Shown piece by piece: positions 1 to 7,203 of a stretch of DNA of 35,912 nt (position 1 is the stretch's first letter; every line of letters starts with the position of its first letter). The notes beneath the pieces were generated by a model. That model was not told where the DNA came from. It ran no database searches and saw only the letters and a program-made list of their open reading frames with translations. A program made the translations under genes and the position numbers. This DNA comes from Bacteroidales bacterium (GTDB lineage: Bacteria; Bacteroidota; Bacteroidia; Bacteroidales; UBA932), in NCBI GenBank assembly GCA_016287075.1, contig JAEEVC010000027.1, positions 1 to 35,912 of the forward strand, written 5' to 3'.

Positions 1-2
1 AG

Positions 3-206
3 TGGTCCCGTGAATTTTATTTTGAAGGCAGACGCCGGATGGATCTGATCCGCTTCGGCAAGTATGGAGGTAGCACCAATTACTCGTGGCAATGGAAGGG
101 ACGCGGCTATGCCGGCCGGAATTTCGAAGAATACAAGAATCTCTTCCCCATTCCGAACACGGCCCTGACCGCCAACCCGGGTCTTGACCAGAACCCCGGA
201 TATTAG
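3..206 (+). CDS. SusD/RagB family nutrient-uptake lipoprotein, C-terminal end (partial)
   Basis: The open frame enters from the left edge and gives 67 residues before TAG. It contains REFYFEGRRRMDLIRFGKY and ends FPIPNTALTANPGLDQNPGY, which is the characteristic C-terminus of SusD/RagB proteins: an R-x-x-E-x-x-x-E-G-x-R-x-x-D-L-x-R-x-G block followed by a P-I-P...N-P...Q-N-P-G-Y tail. In this family the lipoprotein sits on the cell surface, caps a SusC-type TonB receptor and binds glycans or peptides. The matching SusC gene would lie further left, outside the window. Substrate cannot be told from this fragment. Confidence 0.93.
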   Translation, partial: WSREFYFEGRRRMDLIRFGKYGGSTNYSWQWKGRGYAGRNFEEYKNLFPIPNTALTANPGLDQNPGY

Positions 207-263
207 GTAAAGAAATGGCGGAATATGCCGAGTGCCGGTTTATTATAATTCAAAGAAAAATGC

Positions 264-271
264 TATCTTTG
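264..271 (+). promoter_or_regulatory. Bacteroidetes -7 box (TATCTTTG) for the 294 gene
   Basis: TATCTTTG matches the Bacteroidetes -7 consensus TAnnTTTG and lies 22 nt before the ATG at 294, in an A/T-rich stretch. No clear TTG is seen 20 nt upstream. Confidence 0.65.
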
Positions 272-293
272 CACCGGATTAATTCAGAAAGAC

Positions 294-575
294 ATGAATC
301 TTAGAGACATCAAGAAAGACATCGAGTATGTAATCGGTGCATTTGTGGATGACTGCGCGCTTTTCCTCACCACCCATCCGGGCAGGAACGGGGACGAGAT
401 CGCCAACCTGGTGGACGAGGCAGTGGACCTCTATAACGACCTGCGCGACAAGGTCGGTGCCGCCGCCGGCGGCGGGCGGGCCGTCTATACCGCCATCCGC
501 ATGGAGCTTCTTGAAAAGACCGACGCCCTCTACGACCGGCTGAGCGAAGCCGTCAAGAAGGGGCTCCAGGCATAA
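294..575 (+). CDS. Small conserved hypothetical protein, alpha-helical, 93 aa
   Basis: The ATG at 294 follows a good -7 promoter box, so this is an independently transcribed gene. The protein has no signal peptide or membrane segment and looks cytoplasmic and helical: MNLRDIKKDIEYVIGAFVDD, then an amphipathic helix with NLVDEAVDLYNDLRDKV, a glycine/alanine-rich turn (GAAAGGG), and a C-terminal helix with MELLEKTDALYDRLSEAVKK. It resembles short uncharacterised Bacteroidales proteins, but I cannot assign a function. The gene ends at a strong terminator shared with the convergent operon on the other strand. Confidence 0.85.
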   Translation: MNLRDIKKDIEYVIGAFVDDCALFLTTHPGRNGDEIANLVDEAVDLYNDLRDKVGAAAGGGRAVYTAIRMELLEKTDALYDRLSEAVKKGLQA

Positions 576-591
576 GGGAACATCCCCATCA

Positions 592-646
592 GGAAAGGGA
601 CGGGGTCCCGGACTCAAAAAACACGTCCGGGACCCTGTCCCTTTCC
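592..646. terminator. Bidirectional intrinsic terminator
   Basis: Two 22-nt arms (592-613 and 625-646) are complementary except for one G-T wobble, with an 11-nt A-rich loop (TCAAAAAACAC). The hairpin lies between the stop of the gene ending at 575 (plus) and the end of the minus-strand operon at 684. The right arm runs into a T-rich stretch (CTTTCCTTTA) for plus-strand transcripts. Confidence 0.85.
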
Positions 647-683
647 TTTATCACTCCCCCCGTCTCTCCCGTCAACCCTTCCG

Positions 684-1508
684 TCAGAACGCGAAGCGGT
701 AGGCGACGCCGAAGGTCAGGTTGGTGCCGGTCTGATAGGTCAGGCTCTTGAGGACCAGGCCGTTTTCCTGCCAGCTTTCGGAGCCGTAGCGGTTGGTGTC
801 GATTTCCTTGTCCCGGTAGCGGTCAAAGAAGCCGTAGAACTCGATGGAATGCTGCTTGGAGATGCGCCAGTCGAGTCCGGCCGCCGCCCGGTACCGGTTG
901 ATATAGAGGTCCTTATACCCGTTGAAGGAAACATTCGAGTACCGCTGGGTGCCCGTGTTCCAGGTCGCCGTGAAAGACGGGTCGTTCAGCGCGTTCCGCA
1001 GTTCGAAGAAGGCGTAGGGCTCCAGGGTCCGGGAACCTTTCCAGCTGACCTTGACCCGGCTCTTGAGCGCGAGCGCGTTCCGGGTCTCCTGGTACACGTT
1101 GATGTCTTCCGCCTTGTGGGTCAGCTGGAGGCGCTCCCGGAGCGAGAAACGCCAGTCGCCCGCGCGGAAGGAAAGGGTCCCGTCCAGATGGATCCGGTGG
1201 CGGGGCTCCAGGACGTAGGAGCCGTTCACATTGCCGATGAACGTGTAGCCCGCCCCGGTCTTGAACCAGTCCGCCACCTTGTACGTCGTCCCCACGGTGA
1301 CACGGAAATCATTGATACGCTGGACATTGTCCTTGAAGCGGCCCTCCAGTTCCCCGTACACGTGGATGCCCCTGACGATTTTCCGGTCCAGTTCGGCCGA
1401 GACCCGGGCGCGGACATCGGTTCCCGCGTCCGCCTCCGTCCCCTGCGCCCGCAGGGTGGCGGGGATCGCCGCGGCAAGCACCGCGGCCAGGATCAACTTC
1501 CGTCCCAT
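684..1508 (-). CDS. DUF2490-type outer-membrane beta-barrel protein
   Basis: 274 residues with an N-terminal signal peptide (MGRKLILAAVLAAAIPATLRAQ, cleaved near AQG). The rest is alternating beta-strand sequence with many aromatic girdle residues (VYGELEGRF, FKTGAGYTFIG, RHRIHLDGTLSF, YGFFDRYRD) and a C-terminal aromatic end VAYRFAF, as expected of a barrel inserted by the BAM machinery. Layout and size fit the DUF2490 family of Bacteroidetes outer-membrane proteins; function is unknown. It is the last gene of the operon that starts at 6026, 4 nt after the DUF4956 gene, so it probably works in the envelope with the VTC and DUF4956 proteins. Confidence 0.8.
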   Translation of the reverse strand: MGRKLILAAVLAAAIPATLRAQGTEADAGTDVRARVSAELDRKIVRGIHVYGELEGRFKDNVQRINDFRVTVGTTYKVADWFKTGAGYTFIGNVNGSYVLEPRHRIHLDGTLSFRAGDWRFSLRERLQLTHKAEDINVYQETRNALALKSRVKVSWKGSRTLEPYAFFELRNALNDPSFTATWNTGTQRYSNVSFNGYKDLYINRYRAAAGLDWRISKQHSIEFYGFFDRYRDKEIDTNRYGSESWQENGLVLKSLTYQTGTNLTFGVAYRFAF

Positions 1509-1512
1509 AAGC

Positions 1513-2337
1513 CTACTGCCCGATAAAATCCTTTTCTTTCGTCAGCTGGTCGATGGAACCGGTCTGGTCCGGCTCCAGCGTGTAGTACACCTTGATCCAG
1601 GCGGCGTCGCGCAGGAAATCGACATGGCCGATCTCCAGGTTCTCCACCCGCAGGCCGATCCGCTGCTGGAGGTCGGCGACCAGTTCCGCCCGCCGCTCCG
1701 GCACGATCAGCTCAATCCGGTCGTACAGGACCAGTTTGGCCGAGGTGTGGCGGACGATCCGCTCGCTCTCGAGGATCCATACCAGTATGATAACCAGCAG
1801 GTTGGAAAGCACCGTCACCCCCACCGCGCCGGCATGCAGCACATACTGCGGATGGTCGGTCGCCGCACCGGTGAGCCTGTACACGGGCGACAGGCCGTTG
1901 ACGGCCGCCAGGGCGATGATGACGAACAGGTAGGTCATCTCCCGGATCGGAACCGTCTCGGTCCGGTAGCGGATGACCCCGAAGATGGCGAACAGCCCGA
2001 GGGTCAGCCCGATGCCCACTTCCGCATTGCCCATCATATACAGCAGCAGGAGCATCGCCGTGGAGAAGATGATGAAGGTGAAATAATAGTCGCGCCGGCG
2101 GCTTTTCCGGTAATAGAAGCAGTGCACGAGCACCCAGCAGACCGCGAGGTTCAGCAGGAAGCGGATGGCGAGCTCCAGGATGCTCTGGGCCGTCGTCATC
2201 TCGGCTTCCACGAAGCCGGCGACGTCGAAGACCTCCTCGTCAGCCATGTCGAAGGCCGAAAGGTCGGCCGGCTGGGCCTGCAGGGGAAGGATGCCCCGGA
2301 AGAGGAGGGACACAAGGAGGGTGAGGATCTTTACCAT
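1513..2337 (-). CDS. DUF4956 integral membrane protein
   Basis: 274 residues. The start chosen is the ATG at 2337 (MVKILTLLVSLLFRGILPLQ), which overlaps the VTC stop by 7 nt (ATGGTAA). After a signal-like first segment come a periplasmic stretch and membrane helices (LAIRFLLNLAVCWVLVHCFYY, YYFTFIIFSTAMLLLLYMM, MTYLFVIIALAAVNGL, VGVTVLSNLLVIILVWI). Between them is the DUF4956 signature GIGLTLGLFAIFGVIRYRTE, followed by PIREMTYLF. The soluble C-terminus (about residues 190-274) is an alpha/beta domain. DUF4956 genes commonly sit beside bacterial VTC-domain genes, and this overlap suggests translational coupling. A role as membrane anchor or transport partner is inference; biochemical function is unknown. 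Confidence 0.88.
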   Translation of the reverse strand: MVKILTLLVSLLFRGILPLQAQPADLSAFDMADEEVFDVAGFVEAEMTTAQSILELAIRFLLNLAVCWVLVHCFYYRKSRRRDYYFTFIIFSTAMLLLLYMMGNAEVGIGLTLGLFAIFGVIRYRTETVPIREMTYLFVIIALAAVNGLSPVYRLTGAATDHPQYVLHAGAVGVTVLSNLLVIILVWILESERIVRHTSAKLVLYDRIELIVPERRAELVADLQQRIGLRVENLEIGHVDFLRDAAWIKVYYTLEPDQTGSIDQLTKEKDFIGQ

Positions 2338-3122
2338 AACTTGTCGTTGATCGTTATTTCCAATGTTCTGATTTTCAATTTGAAGCGGTTGGCCTTGGCG
2401 GAAGGGTCCGTCAGGGTCACGCCGATGCAGTACTTGCTCACGCGGAGCGGCTTGACCCGCCGCCCCAGCAGGATGCGCTTCATCGGGCTGGCCGCCCGGC
2501 CGTCCTGCTTGAGTTCGATGACCACGAGCCGTTTCAGGGAAACCTCCCGGCCGGTCCGGGGGTTGGCGAAGCACAGGCGCGTGTCGATGGTCAGGCGCTC
2601 GGTCATCGCCGGGTTGACGAGGGTGATCCGGCGGAAAACGGTCTCCAGGGCCGGCGAGAGGTCGTCGGCCGTGTACCCGGTCTTTTCCTGCAGGAAGCGG
2701 CAGGCGGCCGGATTGCGGCGGAAATCCGGGAAATCCGCCGGCGGGATGGGCGTCCGCTTCTTCTTCGTCCGCCCGTTGTTCCGCTTCCGCTTGATTTCCA
2801 GGAAGGCCGTCCCGGAGGAGACGTACACGCGGGTCCGGACCTTCCGGCGGGGAACGCGCCGGTTGTGATGGTCCAGGAACATGCCCAGCGCCGCCGTGTC
2901 GAAATACAGCGAATCATAGGCGCAGATCCGCTCCCCGTCCACCTCCAGCACCCGGTAACCGGCCGCCCGGGCATCCGCAAGCACCGCCGCGAGCACGGAT
3001 TCCTCCGTCACATATTTCGTATCGGTCCGGTTCATCAGCCGGACCCCGTCCATCTCCGCGAGGGTGACGGGGGGAAATCCGGCGAGGACCGGCACGAAAT
3101 CCGTATGCGGGGTTTCAGGCAT
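2331..3122 (-). CDS. VTC domain protein (polyphosphate polymerase type)
   Basis: 263 residues from the ATG at 3122, which overlaps the upstream gene's stop by 8 nt; a longer in-frame reading upstream only shadows that gene. The VTC tunnel-domain landmarks appear in order: MNRTDTKY (R and K near the N-terminus), SLYFDT, a basic strand RRKVRTRVYV, FLEIKRKRNNGRTKKKR, RLTIDTRL, VVIELKQDG and SKYCIG. In yeast Vtc4 the equivalent basic residues and the glutamate line a tunnel that makes polyphosphate from ATP. No SPX domain or membrane segment is present, as in most bacterial versions. Polyphosphate synthesis is the family-based expectation; phosphorylation of another acceptor is also possible, because its operon partners are secreted or membrane proteins. 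Confidence 0.88.
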   Translation of the reverse strand: MPETPHTDFVPVLAGFPPVTLAEMDGVRLMNRTDTKYVTEESVLAAVLADARAAGYRVLEVDGERICAYDSLYFDTAALGMFLDHHNRRVPRRKVRTRVYVSSGTAFLEIKRKRNNGRTKKKRTPIPPADFPDFRRNPAACRFLQEKTGYTADDLSPALETVFRRITLVNPAMTERLTIDTRLCFANPRTGREVSLKRLVVIELKQDGRAASPMKRILLGRRVKPLRVSKYCIGVTLTDPSAKANRFKLKIRTLEITINDKLW

Positions 3123-3522
3123 CCTGGGTGATGTATTCGAAGTTCTTGACGGACAGGAGCCGCCCTTTCGCATCATAGGTATATTGGACCTTTTTCTTTC
3201 CGAACGCGTTGAATTCGAACTTCTTGTAGCCGGTGAGGCGGTTGCGCTCATCGTAGAGGAGCTCCCGGGCGAGCTTCCCGTCCGCGCCGTATTCGAAGCG
3301 TTTGCGCCATTTCTGGCCGGAGCCGGAATACTCGATCTCCTCGACCTTCCGTCCCTCGGCGTTGTAGGTGGTCACATGGTCCAGGACCCGCGTGTTGGAG
3401 CGGGCGTCCGTGTTCCATTCCTTGACGACCAGGTTCTTCTTGTTCAGCACCTGGGGCTCCTGGCCGGAGGCGGAGACCGCGGCAAGCAGCGCGGCCAGCG
3501 CAAGGATTGCTGTCTTTCTCAT
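3115..3522 (-). CDS. Small secreted protein with YD/MORN-like strand repeats
   Basis: 135 residues from ATG at 3522. The signal peptide is MRKTAILALAALLAAVSASG, cleaved near the SGQ. The mature part repeats a short beta-hairpin unit: VTTYNAEGRKVEEIEY, FEYGADGKLARELLY, FEFNAFGKKKVQYTY, YDAKGRLLSVKNFEY. Each has the form [YF]-x-[YF]-[ND]-x2-G-[KR], like the antitoxin/MORN-like and YD-type repeats of Bacteroidetes secreted proteins. It sits 29 nt after the Cthe_2159-type lipoprotein and overlaps the VTC start by 8 nt, so it belongs firmly to that operon. Function unknown; a periplasmic or surface binding role is only a guess. Confidence 0.85.
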   Translation of the reverse strand: MRKTAILALAALLAAVSASGQEPQVLNKKNLVVKEWNTDARSNTRVLDHVTTYNAEGRKVEEIEYSGSGQKWRKRFEYGADGKLARELLYDERNRLTGYKKFEFNAFGKKKVQYTYDAKGRLLSVKNFEYITQDA

Positions 3523-3551
3523 GATAAACCTTCTTTGGATATCCTTGTCAA

Positions 3552-6026
3552 TCAGGGCCTTCCGTGGCCACCGCCGCCCGGACCGCCGCCGGAACCGGCG
3601 GAATAATTCCCGAGCGAGACGGACGTGCCCCCGGTGAATCCGCCCACATAACCGTTGCCGTCGAAGAGGGTGGTCCCGCCGGAAACGGTCACGCCGGAGA
3701 GGAGGGTCGGGGTCGAAGCGCCCGACACCACGATGCCGGTGCCGCCGCTGGAAGGCGTCCGGAACGCATAGGAGCTGGAGCCGACCGTCAGGCCGTACCA
3801 GGTATTCTTGCTCCAGGAAGAAGCGCTGTAGCAGGCCTGGGAGAGCGAGGCGCCTTTTTCCAGGCCGCCGATGGCGAAGAGGGTGCCGCCGGTGAGATAA
3901 AGCTTGAAATTGCCCTCGGTATTGGCATCGATGGCCATCTCCGGCGTGCTCTTGCCGACCGCATAGACCACGCCGCCCTTGAGGTAGAAGTTGCCGTTGG
4001 CGTCCAGTCCGTCGTTGCCGGAGGAGATGCCGCAGAGGAATCCGTCCTCGACGGTGAAGTCGCCGGCCGCATTGATGGCGTCGTCCGATTTGGAATAGGC
4101 ATAGACTTCCCCGCCCTTCACGGTCAGATGGCGCTTGCACTCAATCGCTTCCGCCGATTCCGCCGTGACGCTGACCACGCCGCCCCGGATCTCCAGGTCA
4201 CCGGAATAATAGGAATAGGCATGGCCGCTCTTGATCGCCCAGCCGACCTTGATGCCCTTCGGGGAGATGTCGCCCTGGGTATAGCGGCCGCCGGTCGTCT
4301 TGATGGTCAGCCTGCCGCCGGAAATATAGCTCTTTCCGATGGCGTAGGCGTTGTAATTGCTGCTGGTGACAGTCACGTCCGGGCTGCCGCCGACCTTGAT
4401 GCCCTTGCCGCCCAGGCCGGTGTTGGTGATGGTGACGGTGCCGCCCGTCATCTCGAAGAGCTGGTCGGCCTTGATGCCCGCCGAACCGCTGTAATCCCCG
4501 TCCTCGCTGTCATAGGCCGATCCGCCGCTGACCGAGATCGTGGTCACGCCGCCGTCGATCCGGACAAGGCTGTCGGAGGAGAAGCCCTTCTTCATCGCGG
4601 CGCTGACCGTCGCTTCGACCGTTCCGTTCGAGACGAGGATATAATCCTTGCCGCGGATGCCGTGGCCGGCGCTGGAGCTGACCTTCACGGTCGGGGAGGA
4701 CATGAAGCGGACATAGTCGTCGGAAGTGATGCCCGCCTTGCCCCGGGCCGTCACCGTGAGGCTGCCGCCGCCGCTGAAAATCAACTGGCCCTCGCTGAAG
4801 AAGGTAGCCTTTTCATCTTCATTTTCAGGCGTTTCCGTATAGGAGGTCCCGTCCGACAGCGTGTTGGTCCCTTCCACGACCACGAAGGTGCGTTTCTTTG
4901 ACTGGTTATTGATGGCTGCGCCGTTTTTGTTCGTGATGCTCACGCCGGCAAGTTTGATGGCCTGCTTCTTGGCGCTGTAGAGTTTGAAGAAGCCGTCGTC
5001 CGTCGTGCCGGAGAGTTCATAGAGGATGTTCTCCGTCCCTTTGTAGGTGATGGTCACGTCGTTGCCGCTGACCGTCACGGCGAAATCGTCCGTGGTCCCG
5101 CCGACGACCGCATCGACGCCGGTCGAGTAGGTCACGGTCACCGTGCGCGCGAATTCCGTCCGGGCGATGTTGTCATCGGAGATTTCCGTGTCGCCCGTGT
5201 CGATGGTCCCGCCGTTGCCGGCCTGGGACACGGTCACGGTCGCGGACAGCTCGCCGGTCGAGAAAACGACGGTCGCCTTCCGGGAGGCACCGGTGTTCTC
5301 CGTGGCGGTGAGAGTCACCGGGGCGGCATCCGAGGCCGCGCCCGAAGCGGGCGACAGGCTGAGCCAGTCCGCTTCGCACGAGGCCGTCCACGCTGCGTTC
5401 GCCGTGACGGAGACCGTCGCAACCCCGCCCTCCTTCGCGATGGAAACGCTTGAAGGTAAAACCGATATAGCCTCGGTTCCCTTGTACATCTGCGCGTTCA
5501 GCACCGTTCCGTCGGACAGGGTCACCTGCACGGCATCCCGCGTGGCATCAAACGCCTTGAAGACGGGGATGCTGCTGCCGGAAGCGATGCTCCCGAGCTC
5601 GTTCCACTCCCCGTCGTAATAGGCATACCACAGATTGGCGGCGCCTTTCAGCTGAAGGAGGCCATCGGCAACCCGAAGCGCCGAACCGCCCGAAGGGAGC
5701 GCCTTGCCGTCGAGGGTCCAGTAGATCCCGTCGGAAAGGCCGACGACCGGGTTGACATAACTGAAATCATACGCATCCCGCACGGGGACCGTCACGGTCT
5801 CGCCGCCGGAAAAGACAAGCGTGGAGCCGGACACGGACGTGACCGTGCCGCCGGGTCCGATCGCCTTGACAAGGGCCTGCAATGCCACGAGGTCGGCATT
5901 GAGTGCAGTACAGGAAACGGATATGCCTGGATCCGTTTCCCCGCCGTCGACCTCGGTGATCCGGTCGGCGGTACATCCAGCCGCCGTCACGGCCAGCAGG
6001 ATGAGGGAATAAAATGCCCTTTTCAT
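3552..6026 (-). CDS. Carbohydrate-binding (Cthe_2159-type) lipoprotein with DUF4988-like and BACON modules
   Basis: 824 residues from ATG at 6026, chosen because it begins the lipoprotein signal peptide MKRAFYSLILLAVTAAGC (lipobox ending at Cys18). Residues about 35-190 resemble the DUF4988 module (LVALQALVKAI, GGTVTSVSGS, VVGLSDGIYWTLDGKALP). About 190-275 is a BACON domain (VSIAKEGGVATVSVTANAAW, ADWLSLSPASG, ATVTVSQAG). From about 280 to 800 is a long right-handed beta-helix-like region of the Cthe_2159 family (GGGSLTVTARGKAGITSDD, SAGHGIRGKDYI, GGDYSGSAGIKADQLFEMTG-like turns, KSDDAINAAGDF, GNDGLDANGNF). The tail is glycine-rich (GGGPGGGGHGRP). Cthe_2159 itself binds acidic polysaccharide such as polygalacturonate. 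First gene of the five-gene operon. Confidence 0.88.
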   Translation of the reverse strand: MKRAFYSLILLAVTAAGCTADRITEVDGGETDPGISVSCTALNADLVALQALVKAIGPGGTVTSVSGSTLVFSGGETVTVPVRDAYDFSYVNPVVGLSDGIYWTLDGKALPSGGSALRVADGLLQLKGAANLWYAYYDGEWNELGSIASGSSIPVFKAFDATRDAVQVTLSDGTVLNAQMYKGTEAISVLPSSVSIAKEGGVATVSVTANAAWTASCEADWLSLSPASGAASDAAPVTLTATENTGASRKATVVFSTGELSATVTVSQAGNGGTIDTGDTEISDDNIARTEFARTVTVTYSTGVDAVVGGTTDDFAVTVSGNDVTITYKGTENILYELSGTTDDGFFKLYSAKKQAIKLAGVSITNKNGAAINNQSKKRTFVVVEGTNTLSDGTSYTETPENEDEKATFFSEGQLIFSGGGSLTVTARGKAGITSDDYVRFMSSPTVKVSSSAGHGIRGKDYILVSNGTVEATVSAAMKKGFSSDSLVRIDGGVTTISVSGGSAYDSEDGDYSGSAGIKADQLFEMTGGTVTITNTGLGGKGIKVGGSPDVTVTSSNYNAYAIGKSYISGGRLTIKTTGGRYTQGDISPKGIKVGWAIKSGHAYSYYSGDLEIRGGVVSVTAESAEAIECKRHLTVKGGEVYAYSKSDDAINAAGDFTVEDGFLCGISSGNDGLDANGNFYLKGGVVYAVGKSTPEMAIDANTEGNFKLYLTGGTLFAIGGLEKGASLSQACYSASSWSKNTWYGLTVGSSSYAFRTPSSGGTGIVVSGASTPTLLSGVTVSGGTTLFDGNGYVGGFTGGTSVSLGNYSAGSGGGPGGGGHGRP

Positions 6027-6051
6027 GATACTTGCGGTTTTAAGTGAGACA

Positions 6052-6134
6052 GAAATACTGACCGGCATCACCGGTGGCATTTACCCGGACAGGGCTGCGA
6101 AGCAGCAGACACCGGTGATGCCGGTCAGTATTTC
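6052..6134. repeat. Perfect 24-bp inverted repeat (long 5' leader hairpin)
   Basis: Arms 6052-6075 and 6111-6134 are exact reverse complements over 24 bp, each containing CTGACCGGCATCACCGGT. The 35-nt centre holds a smaller hairpin (GCTGC-TTC-GCAGC on the minus strand) and CCC/GGG pairs. It lies 26 nt upstream of the ATG at 6026 and just downstream of a possible -7 box, so it would form the very 5' end of the operon's mRNA. No U-run follows either arm, so it does not look like a standard terminator. Confidence 0.9.
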
Positions 6135-6141
6135 AAAAATC

Positions 6142-6149
6142 CAAAAGTA
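6142..6149 (-). promoter_or_regulatory. Candidate -7 box for the VTC/DUF4956 operon
   Basis: Read on the minus strand the sequence is TACTTTTG, matching TAnnTTTG. The nearest TTG upstream is 25 nt away, longer than usual, so this is weaker than other promoters here. It would start transcription at or just before the inverted repeat. Confidence 0.5.
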
Positions 6150-6239
6150 CACGTAAAATGTACGGAGAAATCAGCAAAATACCGGCCCTGTGGGGTCGGC
6201 ATTCAGTCAAACGGCCTTTTTTTTCAGCGAATCCGGGGA

Positions 6240-7154
6240 CTATTCCACCGCGCCCACCTCGATCAGGTTGTTCAGGAGGGCATAGATTGTCAGGCCGGCG
6301 ATGGACTTGATGCCGGTCTTGCGGGTGATGTTCTTGCGGTGGGTGATGACCGTATAGACGGAGATGTTGTAGAGGTCGGCGATCTCCTTGTTGAGCATCC
6401 CTTTCGCCACGCAGATGAGGATCTCCTTCTCGCGGGCGGTCAGTTCGTCCCCGTCGGGGGACGGCTTCGGGGCCCGCGGCTCGGAGGGCGCCTCCTTGCC
6501 GAGCAGGCGGTCTTCGATCGTATTATGGCGCAGCAGGTCCTCGTCGAGGAAATAGAGGAAATTCAGCACCTGCTGGATGTCCGCGCTGCGGCATTCGACG
6601 GGCGGATACTTGAGGATGATGTATTTCAGGTCACCCATTTTCGCAGCGATGTCCGTATGCTCCGCCTCGACCTGGAAGAAGCGCTCCATCGTCGTGTCGC
6701 CGCGGATGATGGCTTCCGCGAAGGGGAAGACATGCGCCTCCTCGTAGGCGAAATGCTTTTCCAGCTCGGACCTGTAATCGGCGAAAAAGGCCAGGATGAA
6801 CTGTTTCCGGCGCTCGTCACAGGGCTCCAGCATCCGGCCGATGGCCCCCTCGAGCGTCACGAGCGCATCTTCCCGGTAATAGGCATGGGAATTCTTCAGG
6901 TACGAGACGACCTGCCCCGGGTCGAGCCGCGTCATCTCCTCCTCGGAGGGGACATAATCCCGGAAAGCGTACATGTTGCAGATCAGCAGGAGCGTTTCGA
7001 TGTCCGCCCCGTGGAGCCGGCAGGTCTCCTCCACGGTCGCATCCCCGAATCCCATCGGGATGCCCATCCGGGACAGGACGCCCAGCAGGTGGACATTGCT
7101 GTCCACCAGGTCCGCTACCTTCGTCCGGGGGGTATAGAGGCTGCTCGTCGTCAT
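6240..7154 (-). CDS. Hemerythrin-like domain fused to LuxR-type HTH regulator
   Basis: 304 residues from the ATG at 7154; a TTG three codons upstream falls inside the promoter box and was rejected. Residues about 10-80 resemble the DUF542/ScdA-type N-terminus (VADLVDSNVHLLGVLSRMGI). About 85-225 is a hemerythrin-like four-helix bundle with the metal-ligand pattern H...HFAYEEAHVF...EAEHTDI...LLRHNTIED. About 237-300 is a LuxR/FixJ HTH (LTAREKEILICVAKGMLNKE, IADLYNISVYTVITHRKNI). The bundle would hold a diiron site and could sense oxygen, NO or iron state, with the HTH binding DNA; this signal is inferred. It is divergent from the TonB receptor at 7204, with only 49 bp between starts, making that operon its likeliest target. 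Confidence 0.87.
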   Translation of the reverse strand: MTTSSLYTPRTKVADLVDSNVHLLGVLSRMGIPMGFGDATVEETCRLHGADIETLLLICNMYAFRDYVPSEEEMTRLDPGQVVSYLKNSHAYYREDALVTLEGAIGRMLEPCDERRKQFILAFFADYRSELEKHFAYEEAHVFPFAEAIIRGDTTMERFFQVEAEHTDIAAKMGDLKYIILKYPPVECRSADIQQVLNFLYFLDEDLLRHNTIEDRLLGKEAPSEPRAPKPSPDGDELTAREKEILICVAKGMLNKEIADLYNISVYTVITHRKNITRKTGIKSIAGLTIYALLNNLIEVGAVE

Positions 7155-7160
7155 TTCGGA

Positions 7161-7168
7161 CAAAGTTA
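7161..7168 (-). promoter_or_regulatory. -7 box for the hemerythrin-LuxR gene (near-leaderless)
   Basis: On the minus strand the sequence is TAACTTTG, matching TAnnTTTG. Only 6 nt separate it from the ATG at 7154, so the predicted transcript starts at or next to the start codon. Confidence 0.65.
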
Positions 7169-7191
7169 AACCTTTTTTCGCAGGATTTGTC

Positions 7192-7199
7192 TATTTTTG
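7192..7199 (+). promoter_or_regulatory. -7 box for the TonB receptor operon (near-leaderless)
   Basis: TATTTTTG matches TAnnTTTG and lies 4 nt before the ATG at 7204. The predicted transcription start therefore coincides with the start codon. It is back-to-back with the regulator's own promoter. Confidence 0.65.
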
Positions 7200-7203
7200 T
7201 ATT

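Noticed and set aside
2338..2574. Extended N-terminus of the DUF4956 gene.
   Set aside because: The extra 79 residues are a shadow of the VTC gene; the ATG at 2337 starts a normal signal-like segment and overlaps the VTC stop.
6076..6110. The 24-bp inverted repeat as a phase-variable invertible promoter.
   Set aside because: The invertible part would be only 35 bp, the promoter-like box lies outside it, and no recombinase gene is in the window.
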